This document shows positions 11,131 to 23,159 of a DNA stretch of 64,000 nt, piece after piece. Every line of letters begins with the position of its first letter. Position 1 is the first letter of the stretch. The position numbers and the translations under genes were made by a program. Below the pieces are notes generated by a model. That model saw only the letters and a list, made by a program, of their open reading frames with translations, did not search any database and was not told the DNA's origin. The DNA is from Progne subis subis (lineage: Eukaryota; Chordata; Aves; Passeriformes; Hirundinidae), in assembly GCA_022316685.1 (NCBI GenBank), contig JAKJHU010000014.1, positions 7,601,001 through 7,665,000 of the forward strand, written 5' to 3'.

Positions 11131-13114
11131 GATGTGGCAATAGAGGCTCGAGGAACATCTCCCAGCGGTCGTGTCCCACTGCTGTGTGCCAGGGAGGCAC
11201 CCAGGGGTGAGCCCTTCCCAAAACTCCTCAGCTGGAGACCCAGAGGGAAGCACCTCCAGCTCAGCTCTGCCTTATCTTCCATTTTTAGCGCGCCAATATT
11301 GACACAGCCGCAAGCACCCACCTCCCTCCTCACCTTTGGCAGGCAGCAAACACGGGGGGGAGGTGACTTTGAGCCTTGTTTACCAGGGAGAACAATTTCA
11401 ATTCTCCTCTCCACTCCTCTTTTATCTCCCTTTCTTCCCTCTGTATTTACCCTCTGCTCTGGCATCCCAGGAATGTGCTAATGTATAATTCATGTGCATT
11501 AAGCACCACTCTGTAGGGGCCTTACAACCCACACTGACCCAAAAAGAGCCTTTTTCCTCCTATTCCCAACAGCCCCATTGGAATTATAAACCTGGGTTTG
11601 ATCTTCCTTTCCCATTTTTCTTTTTTGGGGGGACCAGTTTTGATCATTCCAGCAGCCTCTGGTTGTTTTAAAGTGGTTCCTGCACCCAAACTCCGCTCTG
11701 GCCCCGCCAGAGTAACTGCAGCAGCAAAAACAGAGCTGCAAAGCGGCACTAAAACATTCTGAGCTATAACATTTACACTTGCATTTTATCATTTCACATA
11801 TGGAGACATCACCTAATTGTCAATAGACTCACAACAATTCTCATCAAAGGCCTCACCCACAGCTCCTCCGAGTCAAGGAGACCATCCCATTGCCTCCAAA
11901 TGGCTTGGGATCCTCCCCAAAAGGAAAAAAAAAACAAACCAAACCCACCAAGATAAATTGCAAATTGTCTCATTAACTCCTCCAAATGCCTTTTGAACCA
12001 TTTCCAGAAAAATAAATGAAGGGAGGAAAAAAAAAAAAAAAAAAGAAAAAAGTAGTGAAGCACTCCAAGAACACGACAGGAGTAAAAGAATAAAAATAAA
12101 AATGCAGCGCCCAGAGTAGTTTCAAAGTTCTACGAGAGAAAATATAATCACATATTGCAGCTGACTCCTAAAAGCCGGGGAGAACAAACCCTGCCACGAG
12201 GTTGCCCCTCAATCCTTCCCGCCTCGTGTCCCAGCCTCTCCTGGCTAGCTCCTGTGGGAAGGATCCTCACCACCATTATCAGAAATAACCACGCTTCTCC
12301 CCATCTGCACTCGCTCCGAGCCGAGCGGGGAAATAAAGCAGGAAAAAAAAACCAACAAAACCCGGCACAAGTGACAAAACAGTCACACCAACAGATGTGA
12401 GCTCTGATTTAAGCTGCCATTTTCCTGTCCCTACAAGTCTCTGTTTTACTCGGAGCATGTGGGCTCACAAAGTTTTCTCCCACTCAAGTGCATAAAAAAA
12501 ATTCTTGCAAGCCATACGCAACAACAACAACAAAAAATCCCTATTAAGTTCCAAATTCCAGAAGTTTTCAGATGGAAGGAGCCTAAATATCTGTAAGAAT
12601 CCTGCCTCGAGCTTAGAATTCATCATCTGGGGCGCAGCAAATGCTCTGGGTATCTGTGATTTTCACTTTATCATATGCCTGGAATTGGTTAATTTGGACC
12701 TGTCTGAAAGTAAAAATATTAATGCCACTGTCCTGAATATTTCCTGTTCACTGCTGAAATAAAATCCTCTACTGACTGGTGATTATGAAGCCTGATTGCC
12801 CTGGTAATTCCAATATCCGCTTCTCAATTTCCAACTCTCCCACCAAATAAAGCCCAGGACGAGGGTAAAGATTCATTAGCACAACAAAATTAAAATTATT
12901 CCAACAACCCACAGTCGTATCCTGCTGGATTTTGCATCAAACCAAGCTTTGTTCTCCAGCTTTTCCCTGCTGGAGGAACAGATTGTGCCAGCCCCTACGT
13001 CGTGGCTCACCAGAAGGGGAGTTCAGAGGGAAGATCAGTCTTCATTTGTGACTTAAATGGTTCTGATAGAAAATTGAGATTTGCGATTTTGAGAGGGGAG
13101 AAGTCTCACAAATG

Positions 13115-13118
<4 letters not shown>
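11131..13118. other. Unique non-coding stretch
   Basis: No exon or transposon is recognised. An A run lies at 12027-12044, and GC is slightly higher near 11150-11400. Confidence 0.5.

Positions 13119-13169
<51 letters not shown>
13119..13169. repeat. Poly(A) run of 51 bases
   Basis: The longest homopolymer in the window. It does not follow an AATAAA signal within 30 bp and the sequence before it is not a recognisable retroposon or processed gene copy, so its origin is unclear. Length may be unreliable in an assembly. Confidence 0.95.
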
Positions 13170-13171
<2 letters not shown>

Positions 13172-15907
13172 ACTAACTGAAAAAACCCCAACTATTCTTA
13201 GTTTTCTGTATTGTAAAAAGTCTGTGATCTTAAAAACCCTGCAGAACAAAAGTGTGGAATAGGAAATTCAGCTGTTTACAAAATACAGACCAATTTCTGA
13301 TTGCTTGTACTCCATCAAAAAACAAGATATCGTGATGAAAAATACCTCAGCTTAATCACACATCCTGAGGTGATATCCCTGCATTTTCTGCTGCGTCGGG
13401 GTGAATAATTCAGTTCCATCCAGATAAGATTTGCAATATAGTTTGAATTTTTCTGTGCATTCTTCCCTTCTCTCCACAATACATTAGAGCCCAAAAGTAG
13501 ACATTTACCACAGAGGGCCAAAAAAAGCAGAAAAATTCACACCAAGCTGACCAGTTTTGGAAATTAAGCCGAGATATTCTGTATTTTCACCTCTTCAAAA
13601 ATTTATTCCGACATCTGTCACCCGCAAAAATACGCATCCAAGTTTCACTCTGCCAAAAAACCAGATAAATAGTGGGAGAATTTTTACGTGATGATTAAGT
13701 TATGCCATAAAAAAACCTAGAAATATTTGGCAGGTTCTGGTGTTTCCTTCCCTTCCTGAATAATGGGAGACTTGACCTAATTCATTTCCAAAGGACAGGC
13801 CATGCTCCCAGTCCAAGATTCCTCACCAATTCAAATTTCTCCTCCAAGAATTTAGGAAGAAAATCACAATTTCAAAAGTTATCATAGGGAAGGCTCTGGA
13901 GAAGGATTTCAGCCATTAGAGAACATAATGACTCCTTTTTTCTTTTTAAATCTTGGTCCTTGCATGGAGTTTGGCCAGAGGCTGGAATTTATAAATTAAA
14001 ACGTCCAACAGCACCATAAATGCACAAATTAATAATTATTTCTTTTTCCCCCTCAGGTGCAGCCAGCTGTCCCTGAGGAAGGGACACAGAGCAAAATCAC
14101 TTAGAAAACTTGGAAAAAACCACCCAGACCACCAAATCCAAGCACTGCCAGCGCTGCCAAGGCCACCACTGCCCCACGTCCCAGGTGCCACATCCTGCTG
14201 GCTTTTAGATCCCTCCGGGAATGGGGACAGCCCTGCCGTGGGCAGCTGGGCCAAGGTTTGACACCACTTTTGGTGAGGAAAACTCACACTCAATCCCTTG
14301 ATTAAAGGTTCATCCCTCTGTGCCTCGGCAGCCTTTCCAAACCAAGTATTATGTGTGTTTTCCCTCTTTTGTTTAAAATCAGAAATCCAGAAAAATATAA
14401 ATGTCAAAAAAAAAAAAAAACCCAAACCAAACAAACAAAAAAAACCCCACAACAACAAAACCCTATTCAGAGCCTGCACTGAACACTGAACCACACCCCA
14501 GGGAACTTGTAACTGCTTCTCAGCAGAGCTGGGTGAAATATCTGTATGGAGCACGTCAGGAGGAATTACCGGCGCTTATTTACGGCTGTGCCACCCAATC
14601 CTAACATTTATTCACTTTATGTCACAGCTTCACTCTTAATTTGATCATCCTCCCGATTTTCTCCACCTCCCAAACGCCCTGGGGGCTCTTCAAAAAACAA
14701 CACACGTCTGGAGGCCAATCCACAGGAAAACACCTCGGATAAATCCAGGCCGGCAGTAAATAATCATTGGCTTCTCCCCTCAGATGCTACAGCTGCATTT
14801 ATCCCACTCAAAAAGTCCCAGGCTGTCCCTTCCAATATCTCCATTTTCCACCCATCGGTCCCAGTGGCTGCATTCCCTTCTAATGGGCTTTATTTTTGCA
14901 CTAAAATGGATCAATTCGAAGGCAGGATAATTTGTGCTTCGTCAGGATCCCAAAGAACATCAGATTAAAAAAAAAAAAAAAAAAAATTGGTTTTGACAGA
15001 GGCAAAAGAACAGATCACAGATGTTCTTCAAATTTTTATCAAAGATTACGCCTGTTCTAAGCAGCTGAGAGAAGTTTTAACAAATGATTTCTGACCTCAA
15101 ATTCCTTTTCAGCAGTCCAAAAACACATTTAAGGCTCTGAGGTAAAGACAAAGGTTTGCAAAGTACTCGCTCCTCAATTCTCCTCCTTCCTCAGACAACA
15201 GGACATGGGTTTGGGGTTTTTTTTGTTGTTGTGGGTTTTTTGTTATTTTTTAACAGCAGGAAAAAATAAAATTAAAAATAAAATTTTAAAAAAATTCAAA
15301 CAAGACCAAAAATCTGGTGCCAGCTTATTAAACATTCAGCCAGCCTGCCCCAGCTGCATGTGTCTAACTCAGTCTGGCAAGTTTGCTACTCTCTGGAGAG
15401 AAATTTATTTTTGCATTAAACACGTGCTCAAGAAATGAAGTTTAAGGGTCTGACAGAAGAGTTTGGGGAGTTGAACAGGGGATTTATTGGCCTGAAGGTT
15501 GTTGCCACCCGACTTCCGTGGAAGTTTCTCACCCATCCTCTCCAGAGGGATTTTTCCACACCTCAGCTCCAGTCCCCAGGAAGAGAGACCTCTCTTTAGA
15601 GCATGGCTTTTCCCTTTTTATCTTTTCCCCAGTAAATCTGTTGTTGGACTGAAAGGTTTTTTTAGGGGGGGAAAAAAAATTAAATTAAAAAAAAAAAAAA
15701 GATAAAATTGTATTTTAATGGATTCTTTCCCTTCAACAAGTCATGCAAAAATAGTTACTTTGTGCATTAAGTGACAATAAAAGCAGCCGCCATCATTTCA
15801 TTTGGTTTTAGAACCTCCCTGCACATGGTGTCACATTTTGCACATTAAAATAAAACACTGAAACCTCTCCGACAGATGGGTGGTGTTCTCAGGACAGGGC
15901 TGGACAA
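13170..15907. other. Unique non-coding stretch with A runs
   Basis: No exon or transposon is recognised. A runs occur at 14406-14420 and 14967-14986 and near 15687-15700. A 172-codon minus-strand frame (14036-14554) includes a hydrophobic stretch produced by the A-rich DNA read in reverse and is not protein-like elsewhere. Confidence 0.5.
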
Positions 15908-15972
15908 GAGGAATTTTTTCCTCCTATCCAATCTAATCTGGTGCAGCCTGAGGCTGCTTCCTCTCCTCAGGT
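15908..15972 (-). mobile_element. CR1 LINE internal 3'-UTR fragment
   Basis: The plus strand reads AATTTTTTCCTCCTATCCAA and then GGTGCAGCCTGAGGCTGC and CCTCTCCTC. This is the reverse complement of the CR1 block that lies some 200-250 bp before the CR1 3' end. Both ends are lost, so it is a small internal scrap. Confidence 0.65.
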
Positions 15973-18900
15973 GCCTCCATGTGCTCAGGAGACAGGGACA
16001 AGGTGGGAATAGGGCTCTTCCCAGCCTCTTCAGCGCAGAAACTCCTCTGCTTCCCGGAGAGCTCAGCCCCTAAATCATTCCAGGAATATCTCCAAGCCCT
16101 CATTCCCAGCAAAGGCTGCAGCTGCTGCATCCCCTGGAATCCCCCATTCCAGGAATAATGCTTCACAGAATTACAGAGGCAGCAGAAAGGGACAGTTTGT
16201 TACTGCCACCCTGATTTTTCCGTTCAGATCACCCTGGCGGGTCTCACCAGCCGCTGTTTGATGTTCCACACAAACCCCACAATCATCTCAAGCGGCTTTT
16301 TTTCTTTTTTTCCCCTCTTGCTTTTCCGTGAGTAATTGCCAGGTATAAAATACAGCTCATCCTGAGCCAGCAAACCCCAGCACAGGGCTGCAGCTACATT
16401 CATTTCCTCTATAAATAGCATTTCGTAGAGCGCTCACTGTGGAATTTATACCGCTTCAGCAATGAGATGAAAGTGGTGTTTTGGAAACAGCATAGAAATG
16501 CATTTTTAATCATGAGACCTTGTAAGCCTTGCCTGGAATAGTGTTGGAGACAACTTTTCCTTGCAGAAACATTGGAGGGACAAATGCTGAGCAAGGTGGG
16601 TCAGGTGTTGGAATGATTGGGGATTCAGAAGGTGGCTTCGGACACATTGAGCTGTCTCAGCATTTTAGGGTTGAAGTTAAAAGTAGAAAGCAATGAATTT
16701 TGAACATGATTATTCTACAGATGCTTCGAGGCACTGCTGGAGAAAAAAAAAAAAAAACTTGGGCAAGGTACAGGAGGCTGATGACTGTAATTCCAGGATT
16801 TGGGATGAGGAAATCTGAGCATTTCAAAGGTGGAGACGGTCTGGTAGAACTTGTCCTAGCCAAAAATCACCAATTTTCATTGCCCTGAGAGTCCTGGTGC
16901 TCCTTGGTCACCAACAGCTTCTTCCCTCAATGTTGGGCTTCCGTGGGTCTTTGTCCCCATTACCAAATTAACATTTAATTTTTGTTAAACTTGAGCCTAA
17001 ATATGTTGGCACTAACACAAGAAACTCCAACGTTCTGGTAGGTCAAGAGAAAGGAGGCATCAGGATAAAGCCAAAAAGAAAATAAAGCAAAGAATGAGAG
17101 TGAAAACCCAAAGGCATCCACCTCTTCCTATTTATCCATGGAAAATGAAGAAACTGCTTACCCAAAAGCCTAATTGTGACCTATTTCCCCACAATTTTCA
17201 GGGATCGACAGAATAATGGGAGGCTGGTTTTCTCCTTTTCCTAACAAGTGAAATAAAGCCCAAGGAAAGGACTGAAGTGGTGATTGAAGTCAAGGAAGTT
17301 AGTGTGACAAAAAGGAAACAGAATGGAAAGCTTGGCCTCCAGAGTGCATTGAAACTTGAACTTCTTGTCTTCACGTGGAAGACCGAACAAACGCGATTTT
17401 AAATTAAATCCTGAACACCAACAAACCCCTTTGGCCCAGACGCTTCCACTTCATGGATGCATTTTTTTTTTTTAGGGGAAAAAAAAAAAACCCTGAAACC
17501 CAAGAAATTTCCATGAGGAAATTCACAGCTCTTTCCCTTGGAAAAGCAGAAAATCCAGCAGGAAAGGCTCAGTGAGGACATGCCAAAGCGGGGCTATCTC
17601 CATGCCAGGCTTTAGCTCCAGGGGGGCACTGAAGGACGGATATCCCTGTGCTTCCCACCTCCCCCAGCTCCAGAGAACTCCCACGACACACATCCCCAGC
17701 AGCTCTGCAATAATTCCTGAGCACTGCAGGCTGGCCTGGCTCAAAAGGGCTGCTATAAATAATCCCATGGTTAATTCAACGGAAAGGCTTTGGGAAAGAA
17801 GCAAGGGAATGATGATCCAAAATGAGCCATCCCTTAAACTTCCTCAGGGGTCTTAGGGCTCCAGACGAAGAAAGTGCTGATCCTACACAAAATCCAAAGG
17901 GCAATGCATATTTCAAAGGAAAATCCACTGTAAACACCGAGGGAGGGCTGGCACTGACTCAGGGAGCTGTGCCCGGAGCACAAAAACCAGGAGAAGTCTC
18001 ATGGAGCCCACTGAACCCAAAGGAATCAGACGTGGCCTCGGGAAGGCGACACGAACATCAAACATTCCAGCTATAAATACCCTGCCTGCCTCGGGCAGCG
18101 GCCTGGGACATGCAGGGATAAACAGGACAAACAGGGAAAGGTTTCTGGACCTCTCTCCGTGCCATTGACCACATTCCAGAGAGACAGAGCCATCGGCACA
18201 CGGAGGAGGAGCAGGTGCCGTGAACGTCCCATGGGCTGGGTGGGAATGTCAACACTCCCTGGATCCCAGATTAATGGGGGAATTGAATGGGAGAACCTGT
18301 CCCAAAAACAGCACCCCAGGGCTGCAGCAGTAAGGGTGAAGGTGTGTGTAGAAGAATTATGGGTTTGGATGAGATTAATATCCCTTTTTTTAGTTGCACG
18401 CAGGAGGAAAAGTACAACTGAAAAGATTCCTGAGTCCATCCACATCTCCCTTGCACTTTCAGTCAGGATTCACCTCCCATTTCTATAACAGCTGGAGCTG
18501 TAATTTGAAATATGCTGTGTTCTTCCCAATCGCTGGAATTTCCAGCCTGGCCTTTCAGGAAGGGCCAACAGCACATCTGCACACCTCAAAAAAGTGAGGG
18601 GAAACACTTATGGAAAACTGGACAGACGCAAGGAACACGCACCCCACCACCACAGCTCTGAAATCATCCAAAGCTCCTCCCAGACGAAATTCATAAATTA
18701 ATGAAAGAACCCTTCAGTGTCACCACGAGGACTAACAGGAATCTGGTGAATTATTTACTGACGGAGCGGGAGACAAGGGAAAGCTTGCAGCAACATCAAT
18801 ACTTGACACATTAGTGAGCCTTTCACTTCTGTTTTATCAGCCTGCTCATGTGCTCTCAAGTTTGCTGACCCATATCCTGGGGCTCACTGAAAAGAGCAGC

Positions 18901-20482
18901 CTTGAAAAGATGTGACAATCGTGTCCATGTAGAATCGAATCTGGAAAACTGAGATCTCGGGTTTTTTAACAAATCTCTTCTGCAGCCACTACAGAGGTGA
19001 CTCGAAGAACAGCTGGGATTTCGTTTTGGATCTTCCATGACACAAAGCTGTTCACTCATTCTGGGTATTAGCCCCAGATAAATGCATGTTTCAGGAAAAT
19101 ATTAGAGTTTTGGTCATTGCTTCCGCTCCGATTTTTTAAATTTATCAATGTTGCATCAGCCTTCACACAGAGAATGTCACACCTCTGATCTCTTCAGCAA
19201 AAGCCTGTCCATAACCAAAGCAGCCAAACCCATCCCTGCTCTCCCAGCAAGGAAGGATACAAAGGAAATAAATGGTCAGACATCTTCCCTCCTCTCCATT
19301 CTGCAACACAGGAGAGAAGAGGCCACGCCAGAGCTTCCATGAAATCAGAAAAAGCTGAGAATGTACAATTTTTCCATTATTTCCCTATGGATAAAACCCT
19401 CTCCCAGCAAGAAATTTGAAGTTCAGGAGGACAAAGCGCTGAAAATAGGAATGCTCCCATGGACAACCAACAACCACAGGATCTTTTTCTTCACATCTGT
19501 AGATACGGACAGCACCTCCTTCCAGATCAGCCTTGCTTCAAAGGGACAAAATCTCGTTTGACCAAATTTGATGGGTTTATTAGAAATTTTGGTGTATATA
19601 GAGAGAGACAAATGAAAATTAGATTTTGGAGGCAGGAAGAGGGGGAAAAAAAAAAAAAAAAAAAATCCTGCGTTTTCTTTGAGTCTTTATCAGTCTTTCC
19701 TGATGAAACAGCTTTCAAGCCCACCAGGGTTGAATAGAGACCACATCCCTGGTTCTGAGGGAAAAACCCCCACAAAAAAAAAGGCTGCTTGGAAGGAGGT
19801 ATTTGGCTCACGGATATTTCCTGGAGTAGTTGCAGAAAGGAGCCTGTTTGAGCATCTCAGGTCACCAGCAGACAATTGAGGCACAGATGTAGAGAGAACA
19901 TGGAGCTTTGGGGGATAATCAGATTTATTTTTTTCAATAAGTAGAGCGTATTATTTTCAAGTGGTTAACTGAGAATAACTCTTGCAGAAGTACAATATAA
20001 CAGTAATTATTCCAAAATCAATGGCACAAAGGGGTTCATTTCAAATCATGTTATGATTGCTGGATTAAAGTAGTTATTATATAATAGGATAGCAATTACT
20101 CCACCTTAATAATTTCTGGGTTTCTGAGGGTGAAAGTGATAATACAAGCTACAGCAGGTGTCAAATTTTAGATGTTGCGGAATGAATATTCCAAAGGCTG
20201 GAAAGAAACAAAACAGATTAGCATATAAAAACCACAGGCATGGAAAAGAGCTAAAAATACCCAACTACTTCACCCCTCTCGCCTTGAGCAGACATTCAGA
20301 GGCAGCTCGCTCGTGACAAAGAGCACGCAGTTTAAATCACAAGGAGGCTGAAAAGTTCTCATCACCCTTCTCTGAAGAAACTTAAAGGTTTCTGGGATGA
20401 TCAGCGTTATTGTCTGTGATTCTGACAGGTCTGGAGCAGAGAATCAGCAGTGAACTCCCAGATTCGCAGGACACCCTACAGA
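15973..20482. other. Unique non-coding stretch
   Basis: A 4.5-kb stretch without a recognised gene, RNA or transposon. A runs lie near 16743-16757, near 17462-17490 and at 19646-19665. A minus-strand frame at 18071-18445 (124 codons) and a plus-strand frame at 18159-18488 (109 codons) overlap each other and have no known domain. Confidence 0.5.
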
Positions 20483-20935
20483 TGATGTCTTAAGTTTTAG
20501 ATTTAATGCATTTCATGTTCTGCGCTGCCCAGGTGCAGCTCTGAGCTCACACTCGGTGTCACTCAGCTCTCTGCACACAGCAGGGACACAAAACAAATCC
20601 TGTTCCTGCTGCACACCAAGGACAAAGGTTACAAGTGTTCAGCCCAAAAGCACAAACAACGGTGGCTGGAGGGAGGAACAAGAAGGATGGGAGCTCACAG
20701 CCTGGAGCTGGAATTGGACAATTAAACCCCAAAATGCAAATGGAGCAAAACTTACAAAACTGTGAGATCTTGTGAACATTTATCCATCTTGTGACCATTT
20801 TTTGACCATTTTTTTTCCACTTCAGGTGCAGCCCTGCCCAGGCTCTTCTCCTGCCTAAAGGCCTTTCAATAAATCTCTGCTTTATTCTGCAGCTCTGTCC
20901 AGTCTCTGTTCCAGCTCAGCCTTCCCAAGGCTTCA
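20483..20935 (+). mobile_element. Solo LTR, family with TGATGCC ends, copy 1
   Basis: 453 bp, closely similar to the inverted copy at 47143-47601. The ends are TGATGTC and GGCTTCA, each one change from the perfect TGATGCC/GGCATCA of the other copies. An octamer ATGCAAAT lies at 20734-20741. The TATA box of the 47-kb copy is mutated here (TTACAAAA). A polyadenylation signal AATAAA is at 20868-20873. The 4 bp on either side (CAGA and AAGA) agree at 3 of 4 positions, consistent with an old target duplication. No internal retroviral genes are next to it, so it is a solo LTR formed by recombination. Confidence 0.88.
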
Positions 20936-21032
20936 AAGACACATCCCCTGCCTCCAGCAAACCCAGCTGGGTTTGCTCTGGTTTAGAGCTCTGTCAGCTC
21001 ACTTAAAACTCCAGCTCACAGAATCTCACACT

Positions 21033-21145
21033 GGGGATATTCCACAGCCCTCTGGACACAATCCTGTGCCATCACCCTGCCCCAGATCACTGGGGATCAG
21101 GGGATCACTGTGAGCCCTTCCAACCTGACCCACCCTGGGGTTTGC
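21033..21145 (+). mobile_element. CR1 LINE fragment, CR1-Y-like
   Basis: A match to the last part of a CR1 subfamily distinct from most in the window. It reads CTGGACACAATCCTGTGCCA and ends near GCCCTTCCAACCTGACCCA, just before the expected tail. It lies about 100 bp downstream of the solo LTR. The same subfamily appears, reversed, at 47638-47917. Confidence 0.65.
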
Positions 21146-22194
21146 TGTAAAAGCAGCCCCAAACACATGGTCATTCCTGGGCTTCTTGCTCCCTTATCTC
21201 ACTTTTTTTTTAATCCCAAGCTCCCTCTTCTTTTCTTTAAATACCAGGTGCAAACTCCTTTTTAATCACATTATAAGAGCAGCAGTTTTTCAGATGCCAC
21301 CTTAAATCCTGCTTGGAAGACTTGGAGAGAAAATAAAGGACAAGCAACCCTCTTGACAAGCTTTTGCAATTCCTCTCTGTTCTGTAGCAGCTTTTCCCTT
21401 ATTCCCAGTTCCAAAAAGAAATCTATGTTAATAGACCCTAGGAAATAGGGTTGTTATTTTTCAGATTCAAGACCCCAGAAAGAAGAACTGGGGTTTTTTT
21501 TCTTATTTTCCTTAGAGGAAAGATCCCATCTGTGCCTCAGGGCACCATCAGTGCCCAACAGCTGCAGCATCAAGACAGAACTAAACACATACCAGCCTGA
21601 TTAGATTAGTCTTTAAAATCGAGTTCTCTTGGTATTACAAACTAAATGGCAAGTCCAAATGAAGTCCACCTAATTCCTAAAGAACAAATATTTGAGCCCT
21701 GTCAAGGAATGCAAAGTCCCTTTGGCAAGGGAAGCAGACACTGAGGTTCAACACAGGTAAATGTGCAGAGTTTAATACAGTCAGAGCAAGAGAAAAGGAA
21801 AGTCTCTTTAAAAAGATAGGTTCCTATTGATTGTAAATTTACTAAATGCACTTCAAGATTTTTGCCCAGTCCTGTCAAAATAGGGAAACACAGAGGAAAA
21901 GCAGCCCTGGAAACACAATCAGGCAACGATGAAAGGAGAGGGATTTCTGTCACTGAATGTTTCTGCAAGATTGATTTCATTCTGTGAGGATTATCAGTAA
22001 CCAAATTATTACAGGCACTTCACAAAACCTAACCAGTCACAGAGCTCTGATGTGGAACCCCCAAAATGTGGGGGAGATTTGATTAAAATGTAAATATTTG
22101 AGAAAACTACAATCAGAGTAATCAAAGTGAGAAAGAAGGATGCCACTCCACAGAAAAGTACAGAAAAATACACAGTGACAACTTTTCCACCACC
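21146..22194. other. Unique non-coding stretch
   Basis: No exon or repeat family is recognised. A minus-strand frame at 21702-22004 (100 codons) has no known domain. Confidence 0.5.
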
Positions 22195-22765
22195 GAGTCC
22201 AAGCTGCGACTGATCCCCACCTTGTCACCAGCCCAGAGCAGTCACTTCTTGGATGCCTCCAGGGATGGGGACCCCAAACCTCCCTGGACAGTCTGTTCCA
22301 ATGTTTAACACTTTCCATGGAGAAATTCCTGCTGCTGTCCAAGCTGAGTCTCCCCTGTCCCTGTTCCCTGGGAGCAGAGCCCGAACCCCCCGGCTGTCCC
22401 CTCCTGTCAGGAGTTGTGCAGAGCCAGGAGATCCCCCCTGATCCCCCTTTTCTCCAGGCTGAGCCCCTTTCCAGCTCCCTCAGCCTCTCCTGGCCATTCC
22501 CTGGCCATCCTCCAGCCCCTCAAAGTCCTCCTTGCAGTGATGTACCCAGAACTGGGCACAGAGATTGAGGAGGGGTCTCACCAGTGCTGAGCACACGGGG
22601 ACAAACCCTCCCCTGCTCCTGCTGCCCACGCTGGCTTTGATCCAGGCCAGTGGCCATCGGCCTTTTTGGCCACCTGGGCTCACGTCCAGCTGCTGACAAC
22701 CAGCACCAGCAGGTCCTTGGCCACTGGGCTGCTCCAGCCACTCTGCCCCGGCACTGAGAGGGTTG
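22195..22765 (-). mobile_element. CR1 LINE, longest copy in the window
   Basis: About 570 bp in reverse orientation. Successive CR1 blocks are visible on the plus strand: TGATCCCCACCTTGTCACCA, TTGGATGCCTCCAGGGATGG, CCAATGTTTAACACTTTCCA, CCCTTTTCTCCAGGCTGAGC, GATGTACCCAGAACTGGGCA, and near the end TTGGCCACCTGGGCTCACGT. The very 3' tail is missing and the 5' side is truncated. The open frames crossing it are by-products. The minisatellite begins within 20 bp of its truncated end. Confidence 0.92.
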
Positions 22766-22783
22766 GGCAGAAGTGAACCCAGA

Positions 22784-23159
22784 AACCCTGCAGGCACAGG
22801 GCTGGGATTTCAGCATGGGGAGCAGAAAGGATCCCAAAAACCTCTGCAGGCACAGGGCTGGGATTTCAGCATGGGGAACAGAAAGGATCCCAAAAACCCT
22901 GCAAGCACAAAACTGGGATTTCAGCATGGGGAGCAGAAAGGATCCCAAAAACCTCTGCAGGCACAGGGCTGGGATTTCAGCATGGGGAACAGAAAGGATC
23001 CTAAAAACCCTGCAAGCACAAAACTGGGATTTCAGCATGGGGAGCAGAAAGGATCCCAAAAACCTCTGCAGGCACAGGGCTGGGATTCAAACATGAGGAA
23101 CAGAAAGGATCCCAACAACCCTGCAGACACAGGACTGGGATTTCAGCACAAACCCTGCA
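22784..23159. repeat. Minisatellite with alternating 56/55-bp units
   Basis: Six full units and two partial ones. Unit starts are 22793, 22849, 22904, 22960, 23015, 23071 and 23126 (the last is partial), with a 9-bp partial unit before the first. Units share the core CTGGGATTTCAGCATGGGG. Odd units end in ACCTCTGCA (56 bp) and even units in ACCCTGCA (55 bp), and GAGCAG alternates with GAACAG. This makes a 111-bp dimer that recurs three times. The fourth and fifth units match the second and third almost exactly, so the array grew by whole dimers. Because 111 is a multiple of three, frames stay open on both strands; I do not consider them genes. Confidence 0.97.

Noticed and set aside
10860..11465. 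201-codon minus-strand open frame, the longest here
   Set aside because: It overlaps the 3' part of a probable LTR, has no domain, and frames on the other strand are similarly open. Expected by chance in 64 kb.
14036..14554. 172-codon minus-strand frame with a hydrophobic stretch that could look like a membrane segment
   Set aside because: The Phe/Leu-rich stretch is made by a poly(A) run read in reverse; the rest is not protein-like.
15449..15620. Possible LTR around GGGGATTTATTGGCC
   Set aside because: Only a poly(A)-signal-like motif; no TATA box at the right distance and no matching ends.
21690..22010. Possible LTR beginning TGTCAAGGAATG
   Set aside because: No matching inverted end and no AATAAA in a fitting position.
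22784..23159. CRISPR-like array
   Set aside because: Units are contiguous without unique spacers and the organism is a vertebrate.
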